NCBI RefSeq assembly: GCF_003473485.1
Contig: NC_053049.1
Coordinates: 29,285,292 to 29,349,291 of the forward strand
Length of the DNA stretch: 64,000 bases
Direction: 5' to 3'
Origin: Medicago truncatula
Lineage: Eukaryota > Streptophyta > Magnoliopsida > Fabales > Fabaceae
The notes under the pieces are model-generated. The model had not been told where the DNA came from and made no database searches. It worked only from the letters and a program-made list of their open reading frames with translations. Shown piece by piece: positions 12,997-30,847 of the stretch (the first letter of the stretch is position 1; each line of letters opens with the position of its first letter). The translations under genes were made by a program, and so were the position numbers.

Positions 12997-13947
12997 ATGG
13001 AGAGTGAAAACAATCTCAAGAAGAAACAGAAGCTAGAGGTATCTGATATACTCAAGGCAGCTATAATCATATATGTTAAAAATTTCAATTTTATGATCTT
13101 CACTTTTCTCACTTCTCTTCCTCTATTTTGTATCATGGTTTACTTTGAAATTCAGCTTCAAGAAACCATAGTTGAAACCTTCCATATTGTTAACTCAAAG
13201 GATGTAGATGTTCACCATAGTTACACTGGTTCCATTCTAGATTATTTTATGAATAATTATTATTACCTTAAGTTGATTCAACTTGGTTTGATTTATATAT
13301 TTCCTCTCCATGTTCTAGAGTTTGGAACTGCAATTATCACTGTAGATTTAGCTTCAAAGTTAGGTTCACAACAAGAGAAGAAAATGACACTTAAGGTGAT
13401 GTTTGAAAAATCTCTTGATTCATCAAAATTGAGAGGCTCATTTCTCACTTTTATATATGTTGTTTTCTTGACAACTACTCATCAACTTGGATTACTATGG
13501 ATAGTTATAAATTGTTATTTTTACTTGAAGGATTTGAGTTTTGTGGTTTTTGCATTGATTTGTAGCATGTTGTTTGCAAAGTTGTTAAAGATGTATTTGG
13601 AATGGAGTTCTATATGGAATACGAGTCTTGTAATTTCAATACTTGAAGGGATTTATGGTATTGATGCATTAGTACTTTCACTTAATTTCAGCAGAGGGTG
13701 CCAAAGAAAAGGGCTTTTTCTGATGTTGATTTTCTTTGCATGGGGACAGTTTTTGAGATTTTTCTGCTACTATGTTGGAGGCTATGAACAAGGTAATGGA
13801 ATTTTCATACAAGTTGGATTGTTCTGCATGGTGATTCCATTGAAATGGGTGGTTTTTATGATCTATTTTCATGATTGCAAGGAGAGATATTTGGAAAAGA
13901 AAATGGATGAGGAATTAGGCAAAGATGTAAGAGGGGTGAGTGAGTGA
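12997..13947 (+). CDS. multi-pass membrane protein, family of unknown function
   Basis: A single uninterrupted frame of 316 residues. After a short, basic, lysine-rich N-terminus (residues 1-15), about six hydrophobic segments follow, near residues 30-52, 95-116, 150-175, 180-200, 237-258 and 268-291, with a charged C-terminal tail rich in Lys, Glu and Asp. This composition and the intron-free structure fit the plant-specific putative transmembrane protein families that are often found in several copies in legume genomes. I see no catalytic motif or known transporter signature. The start at 12997 is chosen because it is the first ATG of the frame and lies just before the amphipathic lead-in to the first membrane span. 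It has no partner in the window. The function is unknown. Confidence 0.75.
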   Translation: MESENNLKKKQKLEVSDILKAAIIIYVKNFNFMIFTFLTSLPLFCIMVYFEIQLQETIVETFHIVNSKDVDVHHSYTGSILDYFMNNYYYLKLIQLGLIYIFPLHVLEFGTAIITVDLASKLGSQQEKKMTLKVMFEKSLDSSKLRGSFLTFIYVVFLTTTHQLGLLWIVINCYFYLKDLSFVVFALICSMLFAKLLKMYLEWSSIWNTSLVISILEGIYGIDALVLSLNFSRGCQRKGLFLMLIFFAWGQFLRFFCYYVGGYEQGNGIFIQVGLFCMVIPLKWVVFMIYFHDCKERYLEKKMDEELGKDVRGVSE

Positions 13948-13959
13948 GAGTGGATTGAG

Positions 13960-14739
13960 GTAGTTTCAGGTTATGTAGCCACTTTAATATGTTTAAACAA
14001 TAAATGTTATCAATACTGTATTATGATTGTATGATATTTAACAGCTTATAGTAAGTGAAAAACTTTCTATCCATTGTGATTGGTTTGTTTATATCAGCTA
14101 TAAAATAGAGGTGATTAAATGTAATCACATGTGCCGACAGACGGACACCAAATACGCCTTCAATCCAACTTGTGTTTATTTTATCTTTTTGTTATAGAAA
14201 TAATTTATACATAAGCACTTATATGATAAGTTTTTGTGCTAGCACTTAATTGAATTGTTTATCTAAATAGTGCATGTTTTTGTTGACATCCCACATTCTC
14301 TTATTTCCCTTTAATTCTACCAAAACTACCCAAAATCACTGCGGAAAAATTATTGATTTTGCTCATAATTTTTTGTTCCGTAAAATTAGAAAGGTAGACG
14401 TGGTTGAGTACCAGATCCTAAGAAGAGAGGTATCATTGTGACAAAAGGCTGCAATATTCAGATATTCCATTAGGGAGTGTGTTAAAGAGTCCTACATCGG
14501 ACAAATAGATATAAGTAATAATCAGAAGTTGAAGATAAGAAAAGGCGGCTGGCTAGGAGGAGGTCATGTGTTAAAGAGTCCTACACCCAATAATGTGTTC
14601 ATTTAGGCACAACCATAACATGATTCCTCAAAACCAGCTTATGAGGTGAAGATTGCCCCCAATTATAAACACATGTCCAAGCCAACTTTTGCCCAATATG
14701 GGAATCTTTAACAGTAACTGTTTGGAGAAACACACAGAG
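13960..14739. other. intergenic region with repeat fragments
   Basis: The first 80 bases are the likely 3' UTR of the membrane-protein gene. Around 14168-14290 is a fragment similar (in inverted sense) to part of spermidine synthase intron 3 near 20390-20450; phrases such as TAAGCGCTTA and TTGTTATAGAAATAA recur. From 14476 there are two copies of GTGTTAAAGAGTCCTAC (14478 and 14567), part of a repeat related to 660-915. No gene was recognised. Confidence 0.5.
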
Positions 14740-16180
<1,441 letters not shown>

Positions 16181-16218
16181 TTGCATTTAATCTTGTAAAA
16201 AAATATTTATATCTGCGA

Positions 16219-17296
16219 ATATTCTTTCTAAAGGATGATTCCTCTTTTTTCATTCAATCAAATTTCTCTCAAAGATACAATGGAAACATTGCTCAATTAT
16301 GCTCTATATCTAAGAGGAACATTCATCATCAGGTGTTTCCGAAGATGTTCTCGACTTCTTAGCTAAATCAGCTAAGATTTTGTCATCAACCAATTGCTTG
16401 ATTCTTTGTCGTTCTACAATCCAGCTCAATGATTTCCAGTTGTTTATTAGCAACCCAGCAACACGAACTTGGTTACCAATTCAATTGCCAGAGCAACTGC
16501 AACCTATAAATGTTGATTTAGATCTCAAAGTTGTTCTTGAATGTGATGACAAACATGATTGATGGTGTTTATTTTTTTATGATAACTCTGATAAGATTTG
16601 GTCAACATATTTAGATTGCAAAGTGTATGTACCAAAGGAAGGTGTTTGGAAGAAAAAACGAGGGAAGTTTGTATAACAGTAACAAAAGCTTGAAATTTGA
16701 CATGCCAGTGTTTCACAATGGAGCCGTTCACTTCATCTCAGATTGTTTTCCTTACGTGGAAAAAGGCCGTCCTTATTTTAGGTCGTCCAATTGTGAAACA
16801 ATGTTGAGAATAAAACAATGTTGATGGTGACGAAAGAGCCAAGGCAGGGTTCACATGATAAAAGTTGTTGCATGGAAATTTTATATTGGGAAAAGTCGGC
16901 GGGTCAACTCAATCTATTTGTATGGTGAGATTAAGGAAGTGTGTGTTTACAGTATGGGTTTTAACCAAGTATGAACTAAGTTTGTGGAAAAGGATTGTGA
17001 AAATAAGGGTGAGAGCAATGGGAATGATGGAAAATGATCATATTGTTACAGGGTTTAATGTTTTAAATGGCGATCTTTTGGTGTTTACAACAAAGAGAAA
17101 GGTTTATGGCTATGTCTTGAGCAAGAATAATGAAAACTATATGAGAATCAAAGAAATACATGAACATGAATGTGAATGTAGTACTTTTATTACTTCTTAT
17201 TCGAACACACTTTGCACATGCAGTACAGATGAAGCTCCAGCTTTGTTGCTTCATTCAACATCATTCAACCAACAACCAAAAGCTATTTCAATTTGA
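16219..17296 (+). pseudogene. broken F-box/F-box-associated-type gene
   Basis: Several overlapping frames together resemble the large legume family of F-box proteins with an associated beta-propeller-like domain. Visible pieces are a segment with FFIQSNFSQRY (from about 16240), one reading LFISNPATRTWLPI (about 16440-16485), then VFHNGAVHFISDC (about 16708), and a C-terminal region with a Cys-rich HECECSTF stretch and LLLHS (to 17296). They lie in different frames separated by stops, for example at 16360 and 16560, and the N-terminal F-box itself is not visible. It sits between the spermidine synthase copies and is transcribed, if at all, opposite to them. Naming the family is by recognition of typical motifs only. 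Confidence 0.65.
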
Positions 17297-17865
17297 GGAA
17301 TGTGATTAAGAGAATATGTTGTAACCTTGTAAAAAACATCATCTTAAACCGTTTGACGTTAAATATCTCAATGTATAATTTTTTCATTGTTTGAGTTTTG
17401 TGGTTTTTGTTGTGAATTGTAGCATGATGTTTAAATCACATACCTAGATTTTCAATCTCATTGCTTATTTTAATAATACAACATGATACCAAATGAAAGA
17501 ACATATGATACCAAAAGCATTCAAGACACACCATAGGCACAGATTCATAAAAGAATGCATCTCAATCTCAAAGCATGTGTAATTTTAAAAGATAAAACAG
17601 ATAAAAAGCAATCAATTTCTTTGAACAAAATTTTTATCTACCAGCTAATCATAGTTCAGCATAGGCGGTCATGTTTATGAGGAAAATTATTGCTAAATAA
17701 ATCCATCAACTTTGTCATTATCCTGAAATAAACAGTTACTCCTCAACATCAAATTTAGGCACCGACTTATTCCATGGTTCCTTGGTAGAAGACCAATCGA
17801 GTAAAAAGATATGAATGATGGACTTCCACAGCCACATGAGCTACTTTGAGCTCTTAAGAATCTTC
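17297..17865. other. intergenic region and probable 3' UTR of spermidine synthase
   Basis: The part next to 17866 on the minus strand is likely the 3' UTR of the spermidine synthase gene. The remainder separates it from the F-box pseudogene and contains nothing else I can identify. Confidence 0.5.
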
Positions 17866-23565
<5,700 letters not shown>

Positions 23566-23604
23566 TGGAAAAAAAAAAAAAATACCTTTTTTTTTTCTCT
23601 GAAT

Positions 23605-23812
23605 TATTAGCTAAGGCTCTGTTTGGCTTTGACTGGTTTTATGATTGAGAAATTATTGGAGAAATGGAATAGAATAAAGGAAAAAGGGTGTTGTATGGGT
23701 GAGACTAGTGGAATGGAAAGGAATCTGCTTTTGATGGATTCGATTTTGAGAAATGTGAGGTGGGTTTTGATTGGTTTTAATGGGTTCCCAAACACTGCCT
23801 TAGGATATTAGT
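23605..23812. mobile_element. Tourist-like (PIF/Harbinger) MITE next to the spermidine synthase start
   Basis: The left end reads GCTAAGGCTCTGTTTGGC and the right end in reverse complement reads CTAAGGCAGTGTTTGGGAA; the arms also share GGTTTTAAT/ATTGGTTTT phrases. G-rich ends with TGTTTGG are typical of Tourist elements. A perfect 3-bp target duplication is not visible (TAA left, TTA right). It begins about 40 bp upstream of the ATG at 23565, so it would lie in the 5' UTR or core promoter. Confidence 0.5.
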
Positions 23813-23945
23813 ATTATGCATGTTACGTGTTTGTTCAAAAGAATAACCGAAAGTGATAGCTAGCACAGTGTGAAAAGTGTGGAAAATAAACCGGGGATCG
23901 GATTCTCCATCAAATACGTGTGATTAAAATAAAATAATAATAATT

Positions 23946-24075
23946 GTGTTCGAGAGCTTAACTCAACTGCTAGGACATTACATAATTTATGTATGGGTCG
24001 GAGTTCGAACCCCGGACACCACCCTTCTCCACATTTATATGTGTGAGCTCCAGCCACTAGGCTACTAAACAAAAA
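23946..24075 (+). mobile_element. tRNA-derived SINE (Au-type)
   Basis: The element has a box-A-like GAGCTTAACTCAACTGCTAG, a strong box B (GAGTTCGAACCCC) about 50 bp further on, then GGACACCACCCTTCTCC and GTGTGAGCTCCAGCCACTAG, ending in an A-rich run (AAACAAAAAAAATTAAAAA). This order matches the Au SINE widespread in legumes and other plants. The 5' end is slightly uncertain. Confidence 0.7.
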
Positions 24076-24103
24076 AAATTAAAAATAATCATAATAATAA
24101 TAC

Positions 24104-24423
24104 GACTTAATAGCAGTTTTAACCCTCTAACTTTCTCAAAGTTACGATTTTGACCCCTTAAGAAAAAAAACTACAAAATCACCCCCTAAGTTTTGCATTT
24201 GTGGCAGTTTTGGGCCCCAATGCCAATTTTGATTCAATCTAGGTTGACGTGACACCCTAAGTGAGGTACCGCATACTCTTTTTTTCTTTTTTTCTACCAT
24301 AAATTGGCCTTGGGGCCAAAACTGCTATAGTTGCAAAACTTAGGGACAGTTTTGTAGTTTTTTTTCTTAGAGGGTCAAAATCGCAACTTCGTGAAAGTTA
24401 GGGGTGAAAACTGCTATTATGCC
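24104..24423. mobile_element. Mutator-type MITE, compact
   Basis: The left arm has TAATAGCAGTTTTAACCC and ACGATTTTGACCCCTT. The right arm in reverse complement gives TAATAGCAGTTTTCACCCC and GCGATTTTGACCCTC; the arms pair for more than 100 bp. The flanks TAATAATAC / TAATAATAA could be a 9-bp duplication but lie in simple repeat sequence. It resembles the elements at 5592-5871 and 30603-31796. Confidence 0.65.
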
Positions 24424-24459
<36 letters not shown>

Positions 24460-24780
24460 GTTAGTATTCTTTATAGTTTTCCACAGTTATTTGTACATTT
24501 TTAAATAAGGAACAATATGAAATGTTTATGATTCTAGGACACTGAAACTTGATGAAGTGTTTGATGGAGACACAGAAATCCCTCAACAATACTTAGATGC
24601 TCAAGCTGAGCTTGATAAATTGGACAATAAAAGGGTTAAGCTTGACTTTGAGACTCATGTTTTAGAAAGTCAGCTTAGGATTAAAAGAGCTATTGATGAA
24701 GCTCTAGGTGTTTCTGGTACATCATCATCATCATCCAACCCTCCTAAACCTACACAAGAAACTCCATCCACCCTAAACTT
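24424..24780 (+). pseudogene. coding-like fragment of a rearranged plant transposon
   Basis: After an (AAT)n tract, an open frame to 24811 includes a charged, coiled-coil-like segment (ELDKLDNKRVKLDFET) and a serine run. At about 24775 coding sense switches to the other strand, where a related transposon ORF begins. A stretch of about 40 bases at 24497-24540 (AATAAGGAACAATATGAAATG) repeats at 25990-26033 (AATAAGGAACAATAGGAAATG), so the piece has been rearranged from one element. The function of the fragment is unknown. Confidence 0.45.
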
Positions 24781-26100
24781 TTTGGTGGATCAAAGAATTT
24801 GGTTTTTTTAGATACATCACCTTGGCCAGGAATAGGTCTAAGCTTAGATTTAGGTTTGGTTGATGGTGTGGGGGTTTTGACTTTATGTAGGTTTGTGAAT
24901 CTCTGGCTAAGGATTTTATCATCATCAGAGTCTGATGATGATGAACTAAGGTCTATGGGATAGGAGGAGTGTGCATCAATACTTGTGTTTCTAGCTTATG
25001 GCCTTGCATTAGAAGCAACAGACTCCTTATTGACCTTCATCAGAGATGCCACTAACTCTGAGCTTTCTACAACATCTTTTCCTTGTAAGTCTGGAGGCAG
25101 CTTCCTAACTTGCTCCCTGTCCTCAGTTTGCTTTCTGGATACATCTTCCTTGGGATCTTCATGAACAAGATCCTTTAGACTCAGTGCAGCTTGAGTTAAA
25201 CCATCAACTTCTAATCCTGAGGATAGCTCTAGGACCTGCTTGTTAGCTTTAGCTTGCTTTGCTCTATCTTATCTAGAGATGAGACTTGAAGCTTCTTCTT
25301 CAATTACTTCTTCCTCAACATATTTGGACATCACCAACTTCCTAGCTGGCCTTCTTGCTTGCTTGACTGGTTTCTTCTCTAACTGTGCAGGTGAGGCTCT
25401 TATAGTAGCACCACCTCTAGTTCTGGTGGGAAGAATTTATGAAGTGTCCAGTTCTGCTACTTCCTTATGTACACCAGAAGCAACAATTTTGATAGTTTTG
25501 ACCTTCTTTGGTGGCTTCTGAGGTATATCTTTTACCTCCTCAGAAGTTGCTTTCCTCTTCCTTCGGCTATAGCGGCTCACCTATCTTGTCTGGAATCTGA
25601 TCCCGCTTAATGGGAACTCCAGTCTCCTTGTAGTATGCAGCAATGTACTCTGCAATTACTACAAGAGGATCTTCTAATGAAATTGGTGGAAAATCATCTA
25701 AGAGATCAGTAGTCCTGGCTGATAGCTTCAAATCATTTTTAGAGATTATCACATCCATCTTCCAAATTATTTTCATGAACCCCAACATCGTTCCATTAAC
25801 CACCTTACCAGTCTTTGTTCCTAGCTCCTCATCAGAAGAAACTCCTAAGTCTTGCACCTTTTGAAGTAATCTTCCTTGATACAGAATCTCTGAAATTAGT
25901 CTTGTATAAGGCACACTCTTCTTCCATTTGATTCCTTCTCTGATAGAAGTGCACATATGGTTGAAGATATATGCTGGATGATTTATTAGACATTTTTCAA
26001 TAAGGAACAATAGGAAATGTTTATGATCCTAGCACATGTAGTATGTTCCTCCTTCCCTAGGCATGAAGCACAAAATCATCAGATTCTGAGTACCCTAGGA
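24780..26100 (-). pseudogene. plant retroelement-associated ORF (Transposase_32 / envelope-like family)
   Basis: The best-kept part, 25567-26010, reads on the minus strand as 147 residues with motifs such as HPAYIFNHMCTSIREG, PYTRLISEILYQGRL and GTKTGKVVNG. These are typical of the putative plant transposon domain found beside Athila/Calypso- and Ogre-type Ty3/gypsy elements in legumes. Downstream coding sense continues in other frames to about 24780, with lysine-rich and serine-rich parts broken by stops. It is a decayed remnant. Confidence 0.65.
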
Positions 26101-26219
26101 TATAATTAGAGTTAAGTAACCACATAGGAATTAACCCCAACCCTTATCTAAATCTAAAATCAAGCGCAAATTATTCTTGGATAGGAATTTTTTTCGAAGT
26201 TGCAATTATTGTGTGAAAT

Positions 26220-28236
26220 AGGTAACAATGGAATCAACCAAAAGGACACCAACAATGACAATCAATGAGGCAACCGAAGAACATAATTTGAAGCAATTGA
26301 TAAATTTATTAAAGAAGGTGAAGGTTACTAGTTCTTTTGTGGAGTGATGAGTCATTTATTATCTATTTTAATATGTTATTTAATTTTGTTTTAATTAAAT
26401 TTAAGTTTATTTTATATTAGTATTATTTCTTTTTTGAACTATTTTACTTTAATTGCATATTGTTATATTTCAGGAACGAATATTTAATGGATTGAGTCTT
26501 TGAGCAAAAGAAAGGGATTTTGAGCTGATTCGGTACGAAAATACGAATATTTGGAGACAAAATATGTCTCCCCCAAAGTCAGAAGCTTGGCACGGTCCGT
26601 GCTATCATTGGCACGGCCGTGCCACCCTCTAGAGTCACTTTTGCTACTTTTGCTTAGATTTTAAGCTACTCTACTTTAGCCCGCAGTTTCTTGTGGAACA
26701 TTCTAGTAATGTAATTGCTTAGATTTTAAGTCGAATGTATGCTATAAATAGAGTAGCTAGCCATCACAAATATTCATCTTTTCTTGGAATTCAATACGTG
26801 ACAATTGTCTTTCTAATAAAAGTTCTTTTCTTTTCCTTTACTTTCTTGTTATTTACTTTTATGCTTTCTCTCTTCTTCTCCATGTCTACGATGAACATTA
26901 GTGAGTAGACTTCTCTTGTCTTGAGATTGTTGGATAAGTCTAAATGACATAATCCTAATCAAACCAAGCTCTTAAACCTTAATCTTATGTAACCCTAATT
27001 TCTAATCTAAATTCACCGCTTTAACATGAATTAACCATTATCAAACTGTGGAAACGAAATTGGAGGGTTTGATGATTGTTAATTCATCATCTCAAATATC
27101 AATTCATAAAACGAAAGTGGAGTTTTGATATTCGAACAAGTGAATTTAGACAAAGATTGTAAAGGCAACGAAATAGTCTTTACAATCTTTGAGACATATA
27201 GTTTCGAACTTCAAGGATTCTAAATTGTGATCAAGTCAGCGAAATAGGCTTGGTTGCAACTTAAGACCAAATTCTAATAGTAATCAAGTCAGCGAAATAG
27301 GCTTGGTTCCTAGAGGAACAAAAGAGAAACTGTCTTTAGAAGTTAGGTCTAACATAAGGTTATAAGTTTAATAGTTTGATTTGTGAAGGACTTGTCAATT
27401 AGATGAACCAATAATCCCAAGGCTTTTATCTTTTCTTTTATTTTCTTTTAAAATCCAACTTTTTGTCTAAAACTCTCCATGTCGGAACGATACTCTTTTA
27501 TTACTACACTGGTAGAACCGTGCACTTGCGGTTTTATCCCATCATGGAGAAGCTGGAGAAAGAGCCAGGGTACCATGAATTCCAGCAAGAAGTGGAGCTG
27601 AAGCGACAAGAGTTGATGCAGTCAAAACAAGCTGGAAAAGACGAGCAGGTTCAATCGGTGGACATTGAAAGGAAGAAACCTCAGACTAAAAATAGGAAAT
27701 GGAGCAAGGACGCACCGCCAGAATATAATGTTTTGCATCACATTTTAACGAAATATGGAATAGTGATGCCAATCAATGAAATGGCATAGACGAGTCCATG
27801 CTGCATCAAATTTCTTCAAGAATTATTGAAGACTGATGCCACTTCATCTGAGGAAGAAATCCTATCAATGACTAGCGAATATCACGACGCTAACGAAGTA
27901 CCGGCTGAAGACAGGTTCGATGGTGAAGGATGCGTTAATCTTCCTATCAAAGTTAACGGGGTATATATTAGAAAAGGATTATATGATTCAGAAACAAATG
28001 CTAACCTAATGTGCTTGACCAAGGCAAGGGAGTTGGGAATTAGATCGGTAGAATCATATCCTTATACAATAGGGTACGCTAATGGCAAAGTAGAAAAATC
28101 CATTGGCATACTTAGGAATTTTCCAATTAACATTGGTGGCTTCGACTATCGTTTAGACATCATAATTGCAAACACCAGAAGGAGATACAATTTTGCGCTA
28201 ATTCTTGGCAAAAAAATTTCCCCCAAGGAGGTTTAA
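26220..28236 (+). pseudogene. Ty3/gypsy (Athila-like) gag to protease remnant, split by a solo LTR
   Basis: A gag-like frame from about 26229 runs to 26344, stops at the inserted LTR (26345-27544) and resumes in the same frame after it to about 27789. When the LTR and one copy of its target duplication are set aside, the frame matches across the junction. A stop follows at 27787-27789. The next frame (to 28236) has the layout of a retroviral-type aspartic protease with a G-L-Y-D-S active-site region; the usual Asp-Thr/Ser-Gly core is changed (Ser-Glu-Thr after Asp), so it is probably inactive. No reverse transcriptase follows. Confidence 0.65.
26345..27544 (+). mobile_element. solo LTR (Athila-like) with 5-bp target duplication
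   Basis: The 1200-bp unit starts TGATGAGTCATTTATT and ends TTTTATCCCATCA, with TG...CA ends. It is flanked on both sides by TGGAG (26340-26344 and 27545-27549), a perfect 5-bp target duplication. Its sequence is related along its length to the solo LTR at 54412-55556. No internal retrotransposon sequence is attached, so it is the product of recombination between two LTRs. It sits inside a gag-like coding frame. Confidence 0.88.
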
Positions 28237-29741
28237 TATTAGATGGTGAACAAGGGAAAACTACCATCCGCACTTCAAGGCTATACGAGGTGTTCGCTCT
28301 GATTTAGAAAATGATGCAAGTCAAACACCCGAATGGAAACTTTTCAAAAAAATTGTAGATGCTTATGCCCAATGGAAAATCGAAGAAGATGAAGCAAGAG
28401 GGTATCCATAAGATGACGACTATGACTTCGAGGAGGAATAGATCAAGGAGCCAGAAGGGCAGGGGCTCCCTAGCACAAGTTAGACAATATATGTCAGGCT
28501 CGGGACGCTAAACACACGTTGAATAGGAGACAACCTATTATCGTCAAGCTAATGGCTCAAAAGAAGCGTTAAATAGGAGGCAACCTATTGACCGTCAGGA
28601 CTCATACGTTAAACAAGCGTTGAATGGGAGGCAACCCATTATTTTTATTTTTCACATTTTTTAGTTTTGCTAAGCTGAGATGACTTGACTAATCAATTTC
28701 TTTACTTTTTCAGTTGCTTTTTCTTTCAAGTATTATCTAATAAAAATTTATTTCTTTTGCATTACATTTACAACCTTTCCTTTTATGCTTAAATTTATTT
28801 TAGCCTTAGGTATTCATTCAAAGCATTTAAGGCAGAGGCTATTTTATCCATACATCCAAAGATAATAGTTTCCTTCATCTGCAATAGAAGGTAAATTTCT
28901 AGGGCTTGCTAGTGAAGGTACTTATAGAATCACCTACTATTCTTCGAATAGCATAACCGATGAGATTTAGAGCCAAATATTTCCATATCCGTTCTAGGTT
29001 GTTAGGTACTTAAATATTTTCAATACATATTATGAGTGTTCCATGTGAATGTTATTTTTTCCTTGAATTTTCGGACGTTCTTTACAGACGATCGGTTAGG
29101 TTATTATACATACGAGGCAATTTTTTCTTGGTACCTAGAGCCTTTGAAGCCACCCTATTATATTCTTATTATCCTTTATGAAACCAATTTGAGCCTCCAG
29201 ACGAAATTTTCTTTTCTTTATTAGTGACAAATCATGTCCAGTCCTGCACTTACATGAACCTTATTTGATTTCACTTGAAGTTAGATAGGTAAATATTTTT
29301 TATGACTGCACATACCTTGAAAGTAAGTTTAGGGTTCCTCTTTGGAATTAACAACATCCTAAGCCAAATTATAACCCTCGAAGTCCTCATAGTGTGTGAA
29401 TAACTTTAACTTGACTGTCTGTTTAGAATTGTTTCAAATTTATAGTAAGGTACATTCATGTGACGACTGGAGTGGAAAAATGTCATGACTAACCCTACTG
29501 GCTTTAGGAGATACATATGTGTATCATAGAAAAGAGTAAGGCTGACAATATAGGTTACTTTCACCAAGCCATACTTACTTGAATGTATAGTAGTAAGTTT
29601 AGTTGATGCTCTATTATAAATGTGATGAATGATTCTTAAGCACAACTCCTGGAAAGGTATGTTTTTCCTGGAAAAAAATGCAAAGACTAAATTATGTTTT
29701 TTTTTGTTACTTGAGGACAAGAAACAGTCTAAGTTTGGGGT
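28237..29741 (+). mobile_element. 3' internal remnant of the Athila-like element
   Basis: Decayed frames continue to about 28480. From 28500 to 28650 a phrase is repeated three times: ACGTTAAACAAGCGTTGAAT-like text followed by GGAGGCAACCTATT or GGAGGCAACCCATT. This repeat motif is typical of the region after pol in Athila/Calypso elements. A coding-free stretch follows up to the tract CTTGAGGACAAGAAACAG and AAGTTTGGGG, a polypurine-like sequence that normally lies just before the 3' LTR. The pol core domains are missing. Confidence 0.6.
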
Positions 29742-30783
29742 TGTAATGACACGTCATCTTACGTTATTCTTAGCATGTTTTTCAGTATTTTTTAGTAGGA
29801 AATAGCAACAAAATGGAGGAGTAATAGAACGATTGCCTATGATTTCGGGACTTTTGTAATATTTTCTATATTTGATTATGTAATTCTAGTTTTCTCGAAA
29901 CATAGCAATTTGAGGGGGGTTTTGAAATAATTCACGAAGAAATCATGCAAATCGGCAAAGCAAGAACGACCGAAGAATTTTGAAGATTCAAGAGACAAGA
30001 TTCAAGATTCAAGATTCAAGAGGCCTCAGAAGGCTTACAAGTAGGAGAAGTTCTGTTCCCAATGTACCGAGGCAAGTTATTTGAAGACGAAGACCTAAAA
30101 ACGACAGAAAATCGGAGATTGGGTATGGAAGGGAGACGGAACGTGCCTAGGGCATGAAAATCAATTCCATGCGCCTAGGGCATTTGTCATGCGCTAGGGC
30201 ATGCAAGAAAGTTGAACTATGCACCCCATGCATTTGCAATGTGCCCCGTGCATGCAAAAAGTCGGGGCGCAATGTTCTTTTCCTGCTTTCGAAATGGGTA
30301 AAGCCCGCACTTTTAGCCCAAACCCAGGTAGAAACTCTCACTATAGATACCATCCTTCCTCATTCAGGATTTCTCGTTCAAGAGGAAGGAAAATTTGGAG
30401 CTTCGGGAGAGTTTCTATCTTCTCCTTGATTTTCTAGGGTATGTTTTTATCTTTAGTATCTTGTTTTTAGTTACCATGTGTAACTAAATAATTTTAGGTT
30501 AGAGTTGTAAGATGAAACTTTGTATGTTTTTGTTGGATATTTATTTAATATAATTATTCGGTTATTTAATTTATTTATGCTTTTGTTCGCTATTAAGTTT
30601 TAGGCTTAAACACACTTTTTACCCCCTAGGTTTGCAAACGTAGCAATTTTGACCCCCTATTAAAAAAATGGCAAAAGTTATCCCCCATGTTTACCCCCTT
30701 TTGCAAAACCCCAATTTTGACTTGGTCAAGTCTACATGGCATGCCAAATGTGTTTTTTTTTTTAAAATAAAAATTAAATAAAT

Positions 30784-30847
<64 letters not shown>

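Noticed and set aside
23946..24075. tRNA gene
   Set aside because: Box A and box B are present, but no cloverleaf with an acceptor stem could be formed; the order fits an Au SINE.
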